Assembly: GCA_017644005.1 (NCBI GenBank)
Contig: JAEPMJ010000004.1
Coordinates: 302,885-366,884, forward strand
From: Rhizobiaceae bacterium
GTDB lineage: Bacteria > Pseudomonadota > Alphaproteobacteria > Rhizobiales > Rhizobiaceae
Direction of reading: 5' to 3'
Length of the DNA stretch: 64,000 nucleotides
The translations under genes and the position numbers were made by a program. The notes under the pieces were generated by a model. That model worked only from the letters and a program-made list of their open reading frames with translations, searched no databases and was not told the origin of the DNA. Shown here in pieces: positions 1 to 10,322 of this stretch (position 1 is its first letter; each line of letters begins with the position of its first letter).

Positions 1-1259
1 ATCTGCGGGAGGGCGTTACCTTCCAGGATGGATCGGCGATGGATTCGGCCGACGTGGTTGCTTCCCTTGAGCGCTGGCTGGCTGTGGCGAGCCGTGGCAA
101 GACGGTGGCCGACAAGGTTCAAAGCGTTGAGGCAACCGGCCCGTCGTCGATCCGGATCACCATGTCCCAGCCCTATGCACCGCTGATGTCGCTGCTTGCC
201 TTCTCGAATTCGGCGGCCGCGATCTACCCCGAAGAGATCGTCAAGGGTGCAGGCGACACGCTGTCGAAGGTGGTTGGTACCGGGCCCTATCAGGTTGCCG
301 AACATGTGCCGGACCAATATCTGCAGTTGGTCCGCTTTGACGGTTTCGCGCCTCGGAACGATGCAGCGAGCGGCTGGGCCGGGAAGCGCGGTCAGTCTCC
401 TGACGAGATCAGATTCGTTCCGGTTCCCGATCCGAACACCCGGGTAGAGGGGCTTCTCTCGGGCCAGTTCGATTTTGCAGACGGACTGCCTGCGGAAAGC
501 TATGGGCGTATTGCTGAAAGCGAAGCTGCGGAGCCGCTGCTTCTGGCGCCGTTCGGCTGGCCGGTTTGGGCTATCAACCACAAGGACGGCCTGCTGACCG
601 AACTCAAGATACGGCAGGCGATGCTGGCGGCGCTGCCGTTCGATGACATGTTGTTTGCCGCGTTTGGCGACGACAAGTTCTTCAAGGTCGACGGTGCGAT
701 GTTCCCGGAAGGCTGGTTCTGGAATACCGACGCCGGTACCGACCTCTACAACGAGAACGATCAGCAGAAGGCAGCCGGTCTGCTCAAGGAGGCCGGCTAC
801 GACGGAACTCCGCTGCGCATACTTACGTCGCGCCAGTACGAGTTCCACTTCAAGATGGCCGAGGTGGCAAAGCAGGCGCTCGAAGCCGCGGGCTTTGCCG
901 TGCAGATGGATGTTGTCGACTGGGCAACGCTCGGCCAGCGCCGCAACGATCCCGCGCTGTGGGACGTCTACATCACGCACTCGCCTTTCCTTCCGGAGCC
1001 GGCATTGACCGATATGTGGTTCCCGACATCGCGGCTTGGCTGGAACACGCCGGAGGCGGTTGCGCTGGCGGACCAGTTTGCGACCGAAACCGATCCAGAC
1101 GCACGCAAGGAGATTTTCGCCAAGATGCAGGCCATGAACTATCAGGATGTTGGTTTCATCAAGGTGGGCAATTTCAATGCGCTCGAGGCGGCGTCGAAAT
1201 CGCTGAAGGGCGTTACTCCTTCTCCGTGGCCCTTCTTCTGGAATGCCAGCAAGGAGTAG
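1..1259 (+). CDS. Peptide-type ABC transporter substrate-binding protein (SBP family 5), 5' truncated by the window edge
   Basis: This is the periplasmic receptor of a dipeptide/oligopeptide/nickel-class ABC importer. The open frame runs in from the left edge (first full codon at position 3), so the N-terminus with the signal peptide is missing and about 418 residues are visible. The first visible residues read LREGVTFQDGSAMDSADVV, the conserved segment of the family-5 fold (usual form 'LR.gVkFhDGt.ltAeDV'). A later stretch with YxxNxxxQKAAGLLKEAGYDG is also typical. The methionine codon at 39 is internal, not a start. The gene is followed at once by two permeases and, after one enzyme gene, two ATPases. 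The neighbouring amidohydrolase and PLP enzyme suggest an amide- or amino-bearing ligand rather than an ordinary peptide; that is inference. Confidence 0.93.
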   Translation, partial: LREGVTFQDGSAMDSADVVASLERWLAVASRGKTVADKVQSVEATGPSSIRITMSQPYAPLMSLLAFSNSAAAIYPEEIVKGAGDTLSKVVGTGPYQVAEHVPDQYLQLVRFDGFAPRNDAASGWAGKRGQSPDEIRFVPVPDPNTRVEGLLSGQFDFADGLPAESYGRIAESEAAEPLLLAPFGWPVWAINHKDGLLTELKIRQAMLAALPFDDMLFAAFGDDKFFKVDGAMFPEGWFWNTDAGTDLYNENDQQKAAGLLKEAGYDGTPLRILTSRQYEFHFKMAEVAKQALEAAGFAVQMDVVDWATLGQRRNDPALWDVYITHSPFLPEPALTDMWFPTSRLGWNTPEAVALADQFATETDPDARKEIFAKMQAMNYQDVGFIKVGNFNALEAASKSLKGVTPSPWPFFWNASKE

Positions 1260-1326
1260 GATCGGAACGGAATAGCGGGGTCCGCAATGGCGGGCCTCGC
1301 GTTCTCGATACGGCGGAACGGCGAGA

Positions 1327-2268
1327 ATGGCTCTTTACATTGTCAAACGACTGATCGGCATGGTCGTCGTCGTCTTTCTGGTGTTGACCATTGCGTTTGT
1401 CATAGTCCGGCTCGCGCCGGGTGACCCTGCGGCACTGATGCTGGGTCCGGACGCAACGCCTGAAGACGCAGCGGAACTGCGCGCCCGTCTCGGCCTCGAC
1501 CGGCCGATCGTGACGCAATATCTGACATTTATCGCCCATGCGGTGCAGGGCGACCTCGGTCAGTCCATCTTCTTCCGTCAGCCGGTGACCCAGGTGCTGG
1601 CATCGCGGGCCGAGCCGACCATCTTTCTGTCGTTGTTCTCGCTTGCAATCGCGCTCATCATCGCAACGCCTATCGGTATCTACGCAGCCTACCGCCGCGG
1701 CTCCTTCCTCGATCAGGGGGCGATCACGGTTGCGATGCTCGCCGCGTCGATCCCGAGCTTCTGGACCGGGCTGATGTTCCAGCGGTATCTCGCCACGGAT
1801 CTTGGATGGTTCCCGGCATCAGGCTATGGCGGACCCGACGCGGGTTTCCTGGCCCGGATGGGCTATCTTGTGCTGCCCTCGATCGTGCTCGGCATCGTCA
1901 ACTCGGCTCTGATCTTGCGATTCACCCGGGCTTCGATGCTCGATATTCTGGATGAGGACTACATTCGCACGGCCCGTTCGAAGGGTATGCGTGAATCCCG
2001 GGTGGTGCTTCGCCATGCACTGAAGAACGCGGCGATCCCCATCATTACCGTTGTCGGGCTGACATATGCGCTCCTGGTCTCAGGCGCCGTAGTCACCGAA
2101 CGGGTCTTCAATATTCCGGGAATGGGCAACCTTGTCGTAAGCGCCGTCTTGCGGCGCGACTACCCGGTCATCCAGGGCACGCTCATTGTTGTGGCGTCCC
2201 TCTACGTTCTCATCAACCTCGTGACGGACCTGCTCTATCTGGCCGTCGACAAGCGCGTCAGGTACTAG
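1327..2268 (+). CDS. ABC transporter permease, DppB/OppB type
   Basis: Inner-membrane permease of the peptide-type importer, 313 residues, the usual size for DppB-like proteins. The N-terminus (MALYIVKRLIGMVVVVFLVL) is the standard first transmembrane helix followed by the periplasmic LAPGDPA segment. The cytoplasmic coupling loop that contacts the ATPase is visible as EDYIRTARSKGMRESRVVLRH around residues 215-235. About six membrane helices are apparent. It lies 67 bases behind the binding-protein gene and three bases ahead of the partner permease, so it is almost certainly cotranscribed with both. Substrate cannot be told from the sequence. Confidence 0.93.
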   Translation: MALYIVKRLIGMVVVVFLVLTIAFVIVRLAPGDPAALMLGPDATPEDAAELRARLGLDRPIVTQYLTFIAHAVQGDLGQSIFFRQPVTQVLASRAEPTIFLSLFSLAIALIIATPIGIYAAYRRGSFLDQGAITVAMLAASIPSFWTGLMFQRYLATDLGWFPASGYGGPDAGFLARMGYLVLPSIVLGIVNSALILRFTRASMLDILDEDYIRTARSKGMRESRVVLRHALKNAAIPIITVVGLTYALLVSGAVVTERVFNIPGMGNLVVSAVLRRDYPVIQGTLIVVASLYVLINLVTDLLYLAVDKRVRY

Positions 2269-2271
2269 CCC

Positions 2272-3132
2272 ATGGCTTCCACGACAGCCATAGCCGAGGA
2301 ACCGGGGTTCTTCACGCTTCTGATTTCGCGCCGCGCTGTTCTGGTTGCGTTGTCGGTGTTCGTTGTCATCGTGGCTTTGTGCGTTCTGGCGCCGCTGATT
2401 GCGCCGGCGGATCCGGCCAGGATGTCGGTCAGGGCTCGCCTCACGCCGCCGGGGACCGACTTTCTTCTCGGCGCCGACGCGTTTGGGCGGGACGTGTTTG
2501 CGCGCCTGCTTCATGCCGGGCGCGTGTCGCTGACAATCGGCCTGGGCGTTGCCGCTCTCGCGTCCGCCATCGGGATCACAATCGGCCTGGCCGCCGGCTT
2601 TTTCCGTCGGCTCGACGCGCCGCTGTCGCGCCTGGTCGATGCGATGATGGCCTTTCCAGACATCCTGCTCGCCATTGCGCTTGTTTCGATTCTGGGCGGT
2701 TCGATCGTCAATGTCGTCCTTGCGCTTTCGATCGTATATGCGCCGCGCATCGCGCGCATCGTGCGCGCATCGACCCTCGTCATCCGCGAACTGCCTTATG
2801 TCGAGGCAGCCGTCGCGCTGGGCTCGTCAACCTTTACGATTATGACCACCCATGTGCTTCGCAACATATTGTCGCCGATCATCGTGCAGGCGACCTTCAT
2901 CTTCGCATACGCCATGCTGGCGGAAGCGGGGCTGTCGTTTCTGGGTGTCGGCATCGATCCGTCAACCCCGAGTTGGGGCATCATGATCAATGAGGGGCGC
3001 CAATACATCGACCAGGCTGCATTCCTGATCTTGTTTCCCGGTATCGCGATCTCGGTTTCGGTGCTGGCCCTTCAACTCATCGGCGACGGGCTGCGCGATG
3101 CGCTCGACCCGCGTCTTGCCAAGGATTTGTAG
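2272..3132 (+). CDS. ABC transporter permease, DppC/OppC type
   Basis: Second membrane subunit of the peptide-type importer, 286 residues. After a first helix at about residues 20-45 comes the DppC hallmark LLGADAFGRDVFARLLHAGR (about residues 65-84). The coupling loop EAAVALGSSTFTIMTTHVLR lies near residues 178-197, and the conserved LAEAGLSFLGVG precedes the last helices. It pairs with the DppB-type protein encoded directly upstream and is followed after six bases by the amidohydrolase gene, so transport and catabolic genes share one transcript. Confidence 0.93.
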   Translation: MASTTAIAEEPGFFTLLISRRAVLVALSVFVVIVALCVLAPLIAPADPARMSVRARLTPPGTDFLLGADAFGRDVFARLLHAGRVSLTIGLGVAALASAIGITIGLAAGFFRRLDAPLSRLVDAMMAFPDILLAIALVSILGGSIVNVVLALSIVYAPRIARIVRASTLVIRELPYVEAAVALGSSTFTIMTTHVLRNILSPIIVQATFIFAYAMLAEAGLSFLGVGIDPSTPSWGIMINEGRQYIDQAAFLILFPGIAISVSVLALQLIGDGLRDALDPRLAKDL

Positions 3133-3138
3133 AACCGC

Positions 3139-4250
3139 ATGGCCCTCAAACTCACCAATTTCCGGCCCGTCGGCTTCGATGCCACGCCTGACACGATCTA
3201 CGTGGATGACGATGGTCTCGTTACCGCCTCCGTGCCGGCCGCAGCCAATGTCATCGATTGCAATGGCGCCTATCTTTCGCCCGGCTGGTGCGACCTGCAC
3301 GTCCATGTCTGGCATGGGGGCACAGACATATCCGTGCGCGCTTCCGAAGCCGGACGAAAGACGGGGGTTACCGCGATGGCGGATGCCGGTTCTGCCGGGG
3401 AGGCGGCACTTCACGGTTTGCGTGAATATGTCATCGAGGCGGAGCAGGAGACCATTCGCGCGTTCCTCAATATCGGCTCGATCGGTCTGGTCGCGTGCAA
3501 CCGCGTATCCGAGCTGATCGACATGCGCTCCATCGATGTCGACCGGACGCTGGAGGTGGCGGAAGCCAATCGCGACGTGATTTGCGGCATCAAGGTTCGC
3601 GCCTCGGGCGTTATCGTCGGCTCGTGGGGCGTAACGCCTGCGAAGATTGCCAAGCGCGTCGCCGAAATTCTCGATCTGCCGTTGATGGTCCACGTCGGTG
3701 AGCCGCCGCCGCTGATCGATGAGATCTTCGATATTCTCAAGCCGGGCGACATCGTAACGCACTGTTTCAACGGGAAAAGGGCCGGCTCGATCGACGATAC
3801 CGCTGCCCTGTTCCAGCAGGCCAAACGGCTCGCTGACGAAGGGGTGCGCATGGATATCGGCCACGGCCAGGCGTCGTTCAGTTTCGACACCGCGCGCAAC
3901 GCAATTGCCAATGGTCTGAGGCCCTGGTCCATTTCTACCGACCTGCATCTGCGCAACATCCATGGGCCGGTCCATGATCTCGCGACCACCATGTCTAAGC
4001 TGCTGGCCGTCGGCCTGCCGTTTGACGAAGTCGTCGCGTCGGTGACCGCGCGTCCGCGTTCGGTCCTCGGCCTGGGCGCGCGCGATGGAGCGTCGCTGGG
4101 CCGGAGAGCGGATTTCACGGTTTTCGATCTGGAGGATGCCGACATTCAGGCCGTCGATAGCATGGGGAGCCGAATGACGCTGGACCGACTGTTTGAACCG
4201 CGCATGACGGTAATCGGCACATCGGCGATGCCAGCAGAACGGAGGAAAGG

Positions 4251-4254
<4 letters not shown>
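3139..4254 (+). CDS. Amidohydrolase/deacetylase-family metallohydrolase (EF_0837/AHA_3915 type)
   Basis: A 371-residue member of the amidohydrolase superfamily (dihydroorotase-like TIM barrel). The binuclear metal site is complete: H54 and H56 in DLHVH, a probable carboxylated lysine K152 in GIKVR, H185 in MVHVGEP, H208 in VTHCFNG and D268 in STDLH. Relatives of this subfamily are often found next to SelA-like PLP enzymes, as here (the PLP gene is at 6702). The expected reaction is hydrolysis of an amide or N-acyl bond of the imported compound. The gene sits inside the ABC operon, between the permease and ATPase genes, and its 3' end overlaps the next start by four bases (ATGA-type). A weak ribosome-binding site precedes the start. 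The exact substrate is unknown. Confidence 0.85.
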
Positions 4255-5229
<975 letters not shown>

Positions 5230-5249
<20 letters not shown>

Positions 5250-6207
5250 GCCGCTTCTCCAGATACGTGGACTTTCCAAGCGTTTCGAAACGACGCGCGG
5301 TACCGTGCACGCGGTCAGCAATGTGAGTTTCGACATTCCGCGCGGTTCGATCACCGGTCTTGTGGGAGAAAGCGGCTCCGGGAAGACGACACTTGGACGC
5401 GCGCTCCTGCGTCTGACAGAACCCAGCGAAGGTCAGACCATCTTCGACGGTCAGGATTTGAACACTCTCAGCGCCGCGGGCCTGCGCGATGCGCGCAAGC
5501 GCATGCAGATTATCTTCCAAGACCCTGTTTCCTCGCTCAATCCGCGACTGCGTGTCGGCGACATCATTGCCGAAGGGTTGCGCGCCCATCGCATCGGCAC
5601 GTCAAAGTCGAGGCGCGAGATGGTCGTGGCGCTTCTGGAGGAAGTCGGGCTGCAGGCGGATCACGGAAACCGCTTCCCGCACGAATTCTCAGGCGGGCAG
5701 CGTCAGCGGATCGGTATCGCGCGGGCGCTGGCGCTGGAACCGGATTTCATCGTTGCGGATGAGAGCGTCTCAGCTCTGGACGTTTCTATCCAGGCACAGG
5801 TTCTCAATCTGCTCCTGGATTTGCGCGAGCGCCGCAATCTGACGATGCTGTTCATCGCGCACGATCTCTCCGTGGTGGAGTATCTGTGCGACCAGATCGT
5901 GGTGATGTATCTCGGTCGCGTGGTGGAGAGCGGTCCCGCGCGGCCGCTCTACAGCAACCCGGCGCACCCATACACTCGTGCACTGCTTTCCGCGGTTCCC
6001 GTGCCGGACCCGCGACCGCTGCGAAGCCGTACCATCCTCAAGGGCGACATTCCGAGCCCGCTGGCGCCGCCTTCGGGCTGTGTTTTCCGGACACGTTGTC
6101 CGCACGCGATCGATATCTGCGCGCTGGAGGCACCAGAGCCGGTATCCGTGGGTGCCGCCCGCCAATGTTATTGCAAGAGAACAGAAGATCTTCATGTCCC
6201 AGCCTGA
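5230..6207 (+). CDS. ABC transporter ATP-binding protein, DppF/OppF type
   Basis: Second nucleotide-binding subunit, up to 325 residues. It carries Walker A GESGSGKTT, the Q-loop IIFQDPVSSLNPR, signature FSGGQRQR, Walker B FIVADESVSALD and the family tail (NPAHPYTRALLSAVPVPDP, CVFRTRCPHAIDIC). ATG at 5230 and GTG at 5242 are both possible starts. GTG gives the usual N-terminus SEPLLQIRGLSKRF and has a purine-rich GGGGCGG six bases ahead, so it may be the real one. The gene overlaps its upstream partner by 8-20 bases and the RidA gene downstream by 14 bases, showing tight translational coupling. Confidence 0.92.
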
Positions 6208-6685
6208 CCTGCAATCCCGCGATACAATAATTGCCAGGCTCTCCCGTCTCGGCATCAAACTTCCCCCCGCCGCCCCCGAACCGATCGGCGCGTTCTGCAA
6301 CGTCCGCAGGACGGGCCGCCTCGCATTCGTATCGGGTCAGGGGCCTGTGGAGCTGGACGGTACACTCATGCGGGGCAAGGTCGGCCGCGACGTCACCGCC
6401 GAAGAAGCGCGCGATCACGCGCGGTTGGTTGCCGTCAATATACTGGCGACGTTGCGTGACCATCTGGGCGGGCTCGACAGCGTGTCCGGCGTGGTCAAGC
6501 TTCTGGGACTGGTGAATGCGGCGTCCGATTTCGAACGGCACCCGTTCGTTATCGATGGCGCATCGACGCTTCTGGCCGATGTTTTCGGTCCGGAGGGAGT
6601 ACATGCGCGTTCGGCATTCGGCGTCGCGTCGCTTCCCAACAACATTACGGTTGAGATCGAAGCCGTCTTCGAACTCCGCGGCTGA
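6194..6685 (+). CDS. RidA family protein (enamine/imine deaminase-like), long N-terminal subtype
   Basis: 163 residues from the ATG at 6194, which lies inside the end of the ATPase gene. It belongs to the subgroup with an extra N-terminal helix (about residues 8-32) before the RidA core (AFVSGQGPVELDG from about 44). The arginine that binds the substrate carboxylate in active RidA proteins is present as R139 in HARSAFG, followed by the usual VEIEAVFEL strand. RidA enzymes hydrolyse reactive enamine/imine products released by PLP-dependent lyases. The next gene encodes such a PLP enzyme, so clearing its product is the likely role (inference). The longer upstream open frame is only the shadow of the ATPase gene. 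Confidence 0.88.
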   Translation: MSQPDLQSRDTIIARLSRLGIKLPPAAPEPIGAFCNVRRTGRLAFVSGQGPVELDGTLMRGKVGRDVTAEEARDHARLVAVNILATLRDHLGGLDSVSGVVKLLGLVNAASDFERHPFVIDGASTLLADVFGPEGVHARSAFGVASLPNNITVEIEAVFELRG

Positions 6686-6701
6686 CTGGAAGGAACCCTC
6701 A

Positions 6702-7916
6702 ATGACACCGAACGACATGTGGGCCTGGCATGACGCTCACGGGCTGAAGCGGCTGATCAACGTTTCAGGAACGATGACAAGCCTGGGCGGGTCGATCACT
6801 TCGAAGGCCGTGCAAGAGGCTACGGCGGTCATCATGGGCGAGTTCGTCAACATGCATCAATTGCAGGCGCTCGCCAGCACTGCGATCGCGGATCTGACGG
6901 GGGCGGAGGCGGGCTGCGTGACCGCATCGGCGAGCGCCGGCATAACACTGTCGGTCGCCGGCTGCCTGACCGGAATCGATCCGGGACGGGTCGAGGCTTT
7001 GCCGTGCCAGCCCGGAGACCGCAACGAGGTGGTTGTGCAACTCGGCCACATGTGCGGCTACGGCGCCCCGGTTTCACAGGCCGTGCAGCTTGCGGGCGCT
7101 ACAGTCCGCCCGGTGGGTCAGTCGACCCATGCGATGGACTATCAACTGGAGAGCGCGCTCACCGGCAACACTGCAGCAGCGCTGTATGTGGTTTCGCACC
7201 ATGTTGTTCATTATGGGCAAATTCCGTTCGGTCGCTTCGTCGAGATATGCAGGAGCGCGGATGTTCCCGTCATCGTCGATGCGGCTTCGGAATACGACCT
7301 GAAGGGCTTCATCGCCGGCGGCGCTGACCTCGCCATCTACTCGGGCCACAAGTTTCTCGGCGGGCCGACGGCGGGGATCATCGCCGGCAGGCGGGAACTC
7401 GTACGCGCTGCATATCTGCAAAACATGGGCATTGGCCGCGGGATGAAGGTCGGCAAGGAGAGCATCGCGGGTACCATCGCGGCGTTGAGGCAGTGGCAAA
7501 AGCGCGACCATGGCGCAGTTCGGGCGCAGGAGCGCGCAGCGCTGGAGCTGTGGGCGCGGGCGCTTTCATCGCTCGACGGCATTCAACCAGTCATCGTGCC
7601 CGACCCGACCGGCAATCCTCTCGAGCGGCTGCAGGTAAATGTCGACGAGGCCGCGGTCGGCGCGAGTGCGGCAGTGCTTGCGCGCGCACTTGGCGAGATG
7701 GACCCGGCCATCATCGTTCGCAACCACGAGGTGGAGTTGGGCTACTTCCAGCTTGACCCTTGCAATCTCAAGCCTGGCCAGGCGGAGATGGTCGCCGATT
7801 CCCTGGCAAAGGCCCTTGTCCGTGCCGCCAGTCTTGAGCCACGCGAAAGCGACGTCCATGCCGCGCGCAATGGCGGGGTCGACGCCTATCTTGATTGGCT
7901 GGCCGGCGAAACCTGA
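6702..7916 (+). CDS. SelA-like PLP-dependent enzyme (D-glucosaminate-6-phosphate ammonia-lyase / AHA_3917-like family)
   Basis: 404 residues from the ATG at 6702, preceded by a good AAGGAA-type ribosome-binding site 16 bases after the RidA stop. The fold is the selenocysteine-synthase-like branch of aspartate aminotransferase enzymes: N-terminal KRLINVSGTMTSLGG, the PLP-ring aspartate D193 in VIVDAAS and the Schiff-base lysine K217 in YSGHKFLGGP. Related proteins are annotated as D-glucosaminate-6-phosphate ammonia-lyases or L-seryl-tRNA selenium transferase-like. Combined with an amidohydrolase and a RidA, it suggests deacylation followed by beta-elimination of an imported amino compound. 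No phosphotransferase is present, so an unphosphorylated substrate is more likely. It is the last gene of the operon. Confidence 0.85.
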   Translation: MTPNDMWAWHDAHGLKRLINVSGTMTSLGGSITSKAVQEATAVIMGEFVNMHQLQALASTAIADLTGAEAGCVTASASAGITLSVAGCLTGIDPGRVEALPCQPGDRNEVVVQLGHMCGYGAPVSQAVQLAGATVRPVGQSTHAMDYQLESALTGNTAAALYVVSHHVVHYGQIPFGRFVEICRSADVPVIVDAASEYDLKGFIAGGADLAIYSGHKFLGGPTAGIIAGRRELVRAAYLQNMGIGRGMKVGKESIAGTIAALRQWQKRDHGAVRAQERAALELWARALSSLDGIQPVIVPDPTGNPLERLQVNVDEAAVGASAAVLARALGEMDPAIIVRNHEVELGYFQLDPCNLKPGQAEMVADSLAKALVRAASLEPRESDVHAARNGGVDAYLDWLAGET

Positions 7917-7948
7917 GCGCGATAGCTACAAGTTTCGCCCGTCATCAT

Positions 7949-8449
7949 TCATCGCTTGCCCGCTCGCAGAGCCGCGATCATGTCCTTCAGCGTGCGGATG
8001 AAATCAGCGCGTCGCTCGGCACCGATGGCGTCATTCAGCGCTGCAAGGTGTACCACGGCCTTGGCCTGCATGCGGGCCTGCATCTGCCGCCCGGCCTCTG
8101 TTGCCACACACATGTGCGTGCGCCGGTCGTTCGCTGCAAGGTAACGGCGGATCAGACCCTGATCTTCCATCCAGCGCAGCGCATTGGTGACGTTCGTTTT
8201 GTCACGTTCGGACGCCATTCCGATCTGGGTCTGGGTAATGCGTGGGTTGTGCACGACCAGCGTTAGAATGGTGAAATAGCCTGGCCGCAGCGCCTCGTCG
8301 CCAAGGCGGCGAGCAAAGTCGGCATACGCTTCCTCGTAGGCGACCCGAAGATACATGCCGACGAATTCATGCAGGATGCCGTGATCGAGTGTGTCGAAGG
8401 AGGGCGGTGAATCGGCCTCGATGCTCAGCGGGGGCAGGGGTTCCGACAT
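7949..8449 (-). CDS. MarR-family transcriptional regulator
   Basis: 166 residues with the winged-helix core of MarR proteins: the recognition region ITQTQIGMASERDKTNVTNA (about residues 79-98) and the wing LIRRYLAANDRRTHMCVATEAG with the DRR signature. It is the promoter-distal gene of the minus-strand ilvD-TRAP operon, ten bases after the large TRAP permease, so it probably senses a substrate or intermediate of that pathway. It converges with the SelA-like gene. Confidence 0.9.
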   Translation of the reverse strand: MSEPLPPLSIEADSPPSFDTLDHGILHEFVGMYLRVAYEEAYADFARRLGDEALRPGYFTILTLVVHNPRITQTQIGMASERDKTNVTNALRWMEDQGLIRRYLAANDRRTHMCVATEAGRQMQARMQAKAVVHLAALNDAIGAERRADFIRTLKDMIAALRAGKR

Positions 8450-8459
8450 GACGCGCTCG

Positions 8460-9761
8460 CTATCGGGCCATGTCGGGCAAAACCATTACCAACCAAGGCA
8501 CCGCGATGATGATCAAGATGCGGACGACATCGGCCAGAACGAAGGGCAGGATCCCGCGATAGACTTGGCCGATGTTGATGTCGTCGATCACCGATTTGAT
8601 GACGAACAGATTCAATCCGACAGGCGGCGTGACCAGTGAAAGCTCCGTCACCATAACCGCGAAGATGCCGAACCAGATGGGATTGAACCCCAATTCCGTT
8701 ACGATCGGGAAGAAGATCGGGATCGTGAGCAGGATCATGGAGAGGCTTTCCATGAACATACCCAGCACCAGATAGATCGCGAAAATCACCAGGATCACCG
8801 CGTAGGGGCCAAGACCCAGCGAGACGATAAGGTCGGATATCGCGGCGGGCAGGCCGATCAGGTTCATGAAGTTTGAAAAGACCAGCGCGCCGATCAGTAC
8901 CAGGAACAGGCTAGCGGTGGTCTGAACGGTCTCCAGGAGTGACTCGACAAACCCCTGCCAGGTCATGGCGCGTCGCCACAGCGCAAAGGCCAGTGCACCT
9001 GTTGCACCAACACCTCCTGCCTCGGTCGGGGTGAACACACCCTGGTAAAGGCCGACGATGATGGCAAGGAACAACAGCAGGATCGGACCAACGGTGCGGA
9101 AACGGCTCAGTCGGGTCGGCCAGTCGGTGCGGGGAGCCGAAGGTGCGCAGGCCGGGTCGATCTGGGCGGTAATTCGGATTGCGGCAATGTAGAGCAGTAT
9201 GGCCAGGAGGCCAGGCAAGATGCCGGCGAGGAAAAGTGCACCGATGTCGGTGCCGGTGGCGATACCATAGAGGACAAGAATTACCGAGGGCGGGATGAGA
9301 ATGCCCAGCGTGCCGCCTGCAGCGACCGCGGAGGCCGCGAAACCGTCGGCATAGCCATAGCGGCGCATCTCCGGCACAGCGACCTTGGCCATGGTTGCAG
9401 CAGTGGCGATCGACGATCCACTGAGAGCTGAAAACCCGCCGCAGGCCAGGATCGTCGCAGCTGCAAGGCCGCCACGCATGTGCCCCACAAACCCGTGGCA
9501 TAGACGATAGAGATCTTCGGACATCCGCGCGCGGGTCACAAAGACGCCCATCAGGATGAACATCGGCAGAACGGAAAGTTCGTATGACATGGTTGCGTTG
9601 ATCGGCAACTGCCCGATCATGCCCATCGCCGTTCGCTCCGATATCGAAAGCCAGATGCCTCCCAGCCCGATCAGGAGCATTGCGAGCGCGATCGGGACGC
9701 CCGCCATCATCAGCAGAAACACTCCCCCAAAAGCCAGTCCTGCTGTCTCCCAGACTCCCAT
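8460..9761 (-). CDS. TRAP transporter large permease (DctM type)
   Basis: 433-residue, about 12-helix membrane protein that forms the sodium-driven transport channel of a tripartite ATP-independent importer. Conserved segments include SALSGSSIATAATM (about residues 113-126), AAGGTLGILIPPSVILVLYG and the C-terminal ELSLVTPPVGLNLFVIKS. The start codon shares a base with the stop codon of the small permease gene (TAATG). Binding-protein and small-subunit genes lie upstream in the same operon, so the system is complete. Confidence 0.95.
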   Translation of the reverse strand: MGVWETAGLAFGGVFLLMMAGVPIALAMLLIGLGGIWLSISERTAMGMIGQLPINATMSYELSVLPMFILMGVFVTRARMSEDLYRLCHGFVGHMRGGLAAATILACGGFSALSGSSIATAATMAKVAVPEMRRYGYADGFAASAVAAGGTLGILIPPSVILVLYGIATGTDIGALFLAGILPGLLAILLYIAAIRITAQIDPACAPSAPRTDWPTRLSRFRTVGPILLLFLAIIVGLYQGVFTPTEAGGVGATGALAFALWRRAMTWQGFVESLLETVQTTASLFLVLIGALVFSNFMNLIGLPAAISDLIVSLGLGPYAVILVIFAIYLVLGMFMESLSMILLTIPIFFPIVTELGFNPIWFGIFAVMVTELSLVTPPVGLNLFVIKSVIDDINIGQVYRGILPFVLADVVRILIIIAVPWLVMVLPDMAR

Positions 9762-10273
9762 TATTGCATGCCCGTTTTGGAGGGCGGGATGTCATTTTTC
9801 CCGCGTAGCACCTCAATTACGCAGAACAGAAAGGCAAGCGCGGTGACCGCAAGCAGAACGGACATGCCCTGCGCGATCAGCCCCTTCGGCACGCGCAACT
9901 CCATTGTTACCTCGTTATAGGTCAGCAGGCGTTCGCCCTGCAGCCAGACCCGCCAGCAAATGAACGACATCAGGACGGCACCCAGCAGCTGTCCTATGGC
10001 TGTGCAGATGCGGCGCAGGCCCGGGGAAAAGGTGTCCGACAGCACCGTAACGCTGATGTTTCCGTACCGGCGCACCATCAGAGGCAACGCCGTGAAGACG
10101 ATCAGCCCCATTCCGATCTCGATCATTTCGAAGCCGCCCATGAGCGGGCTGCGCAGGCCGTAGCGCATGACGACGCCGACGAAAGTGACGGTCATTACGA
10201 AGGCCGCGATAAGCCCGGAGAGCCAACCGAGGGCCAGGCAGAAGCGGTCGAAAACAGCAACGAGACGGTGCAT
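9761..10273 (-). CDS. TRAP transporter small permease (DctQ type)
   Basis: Four-helix membrane subunit of the TRAP importer, 170 residues from the ATG at 10273. A GTG at 10309 would add 12 residues but falls inside the intergenic hairpin, so I reject it. The family pattern FVGVVMRYGLRSPLMGGFEMIEIGMG lies near residues 30-55, followed by MVRRYGNISVTVLSD. It overlaps the large permease gene by one base. Confidence 0.9.
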   Translation of the reverse strand: MHRLVAVFDRFCLALGWLSGLIAAFVMTVTFVGVVMRYGLRSPLMGGFEMIEIGMGLIVFTALPLMVRRYGNISVTVLSDTFSPGLRRICTAIGQLLGAVLMSFICWRVWLQGERLLTYNEVTMELRVPKGLIAQGMSVLLAVTALAFLFCVIEVLRGKNDIPPSKTGMQ

Positions 10274-10291
10274 CACGCCTACTTTTGGCAG

Positions 10292-10315
10292 GCGGGCGTG
10301 CCAAGGCACGCCCGC
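10292..10315 (-). repeat. Perfect 11-bp inverted repeat (hairpin) between dctP- and dctQ-type genes
   Basis: The arms GCGGGCGTGCC (10292-10302) and GGCACGCCCGC (10305-10315) are exact reverse complements separated by two bases. There is no T-tract on either side, so it is not a classical terminator. It lies between the stop codon of the binding-protein gene and the start of the small permease gene. In that position it could protect the upstream message from 3' exonucleases or partly attenuate transcription, giving more binding protein than permease. Confidence 0.7.
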
Positions 10316-10322
10316 TTCACTC

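Noticed and set aside
2962..3975. Long minus-strand open frame opposite the end of the permease and the amidohydrolase
   Set aside because: It is antisense to well-supported genes, has no recognisable domain and no ribosome-binding site; a GC-rich codon-pattern shadow.
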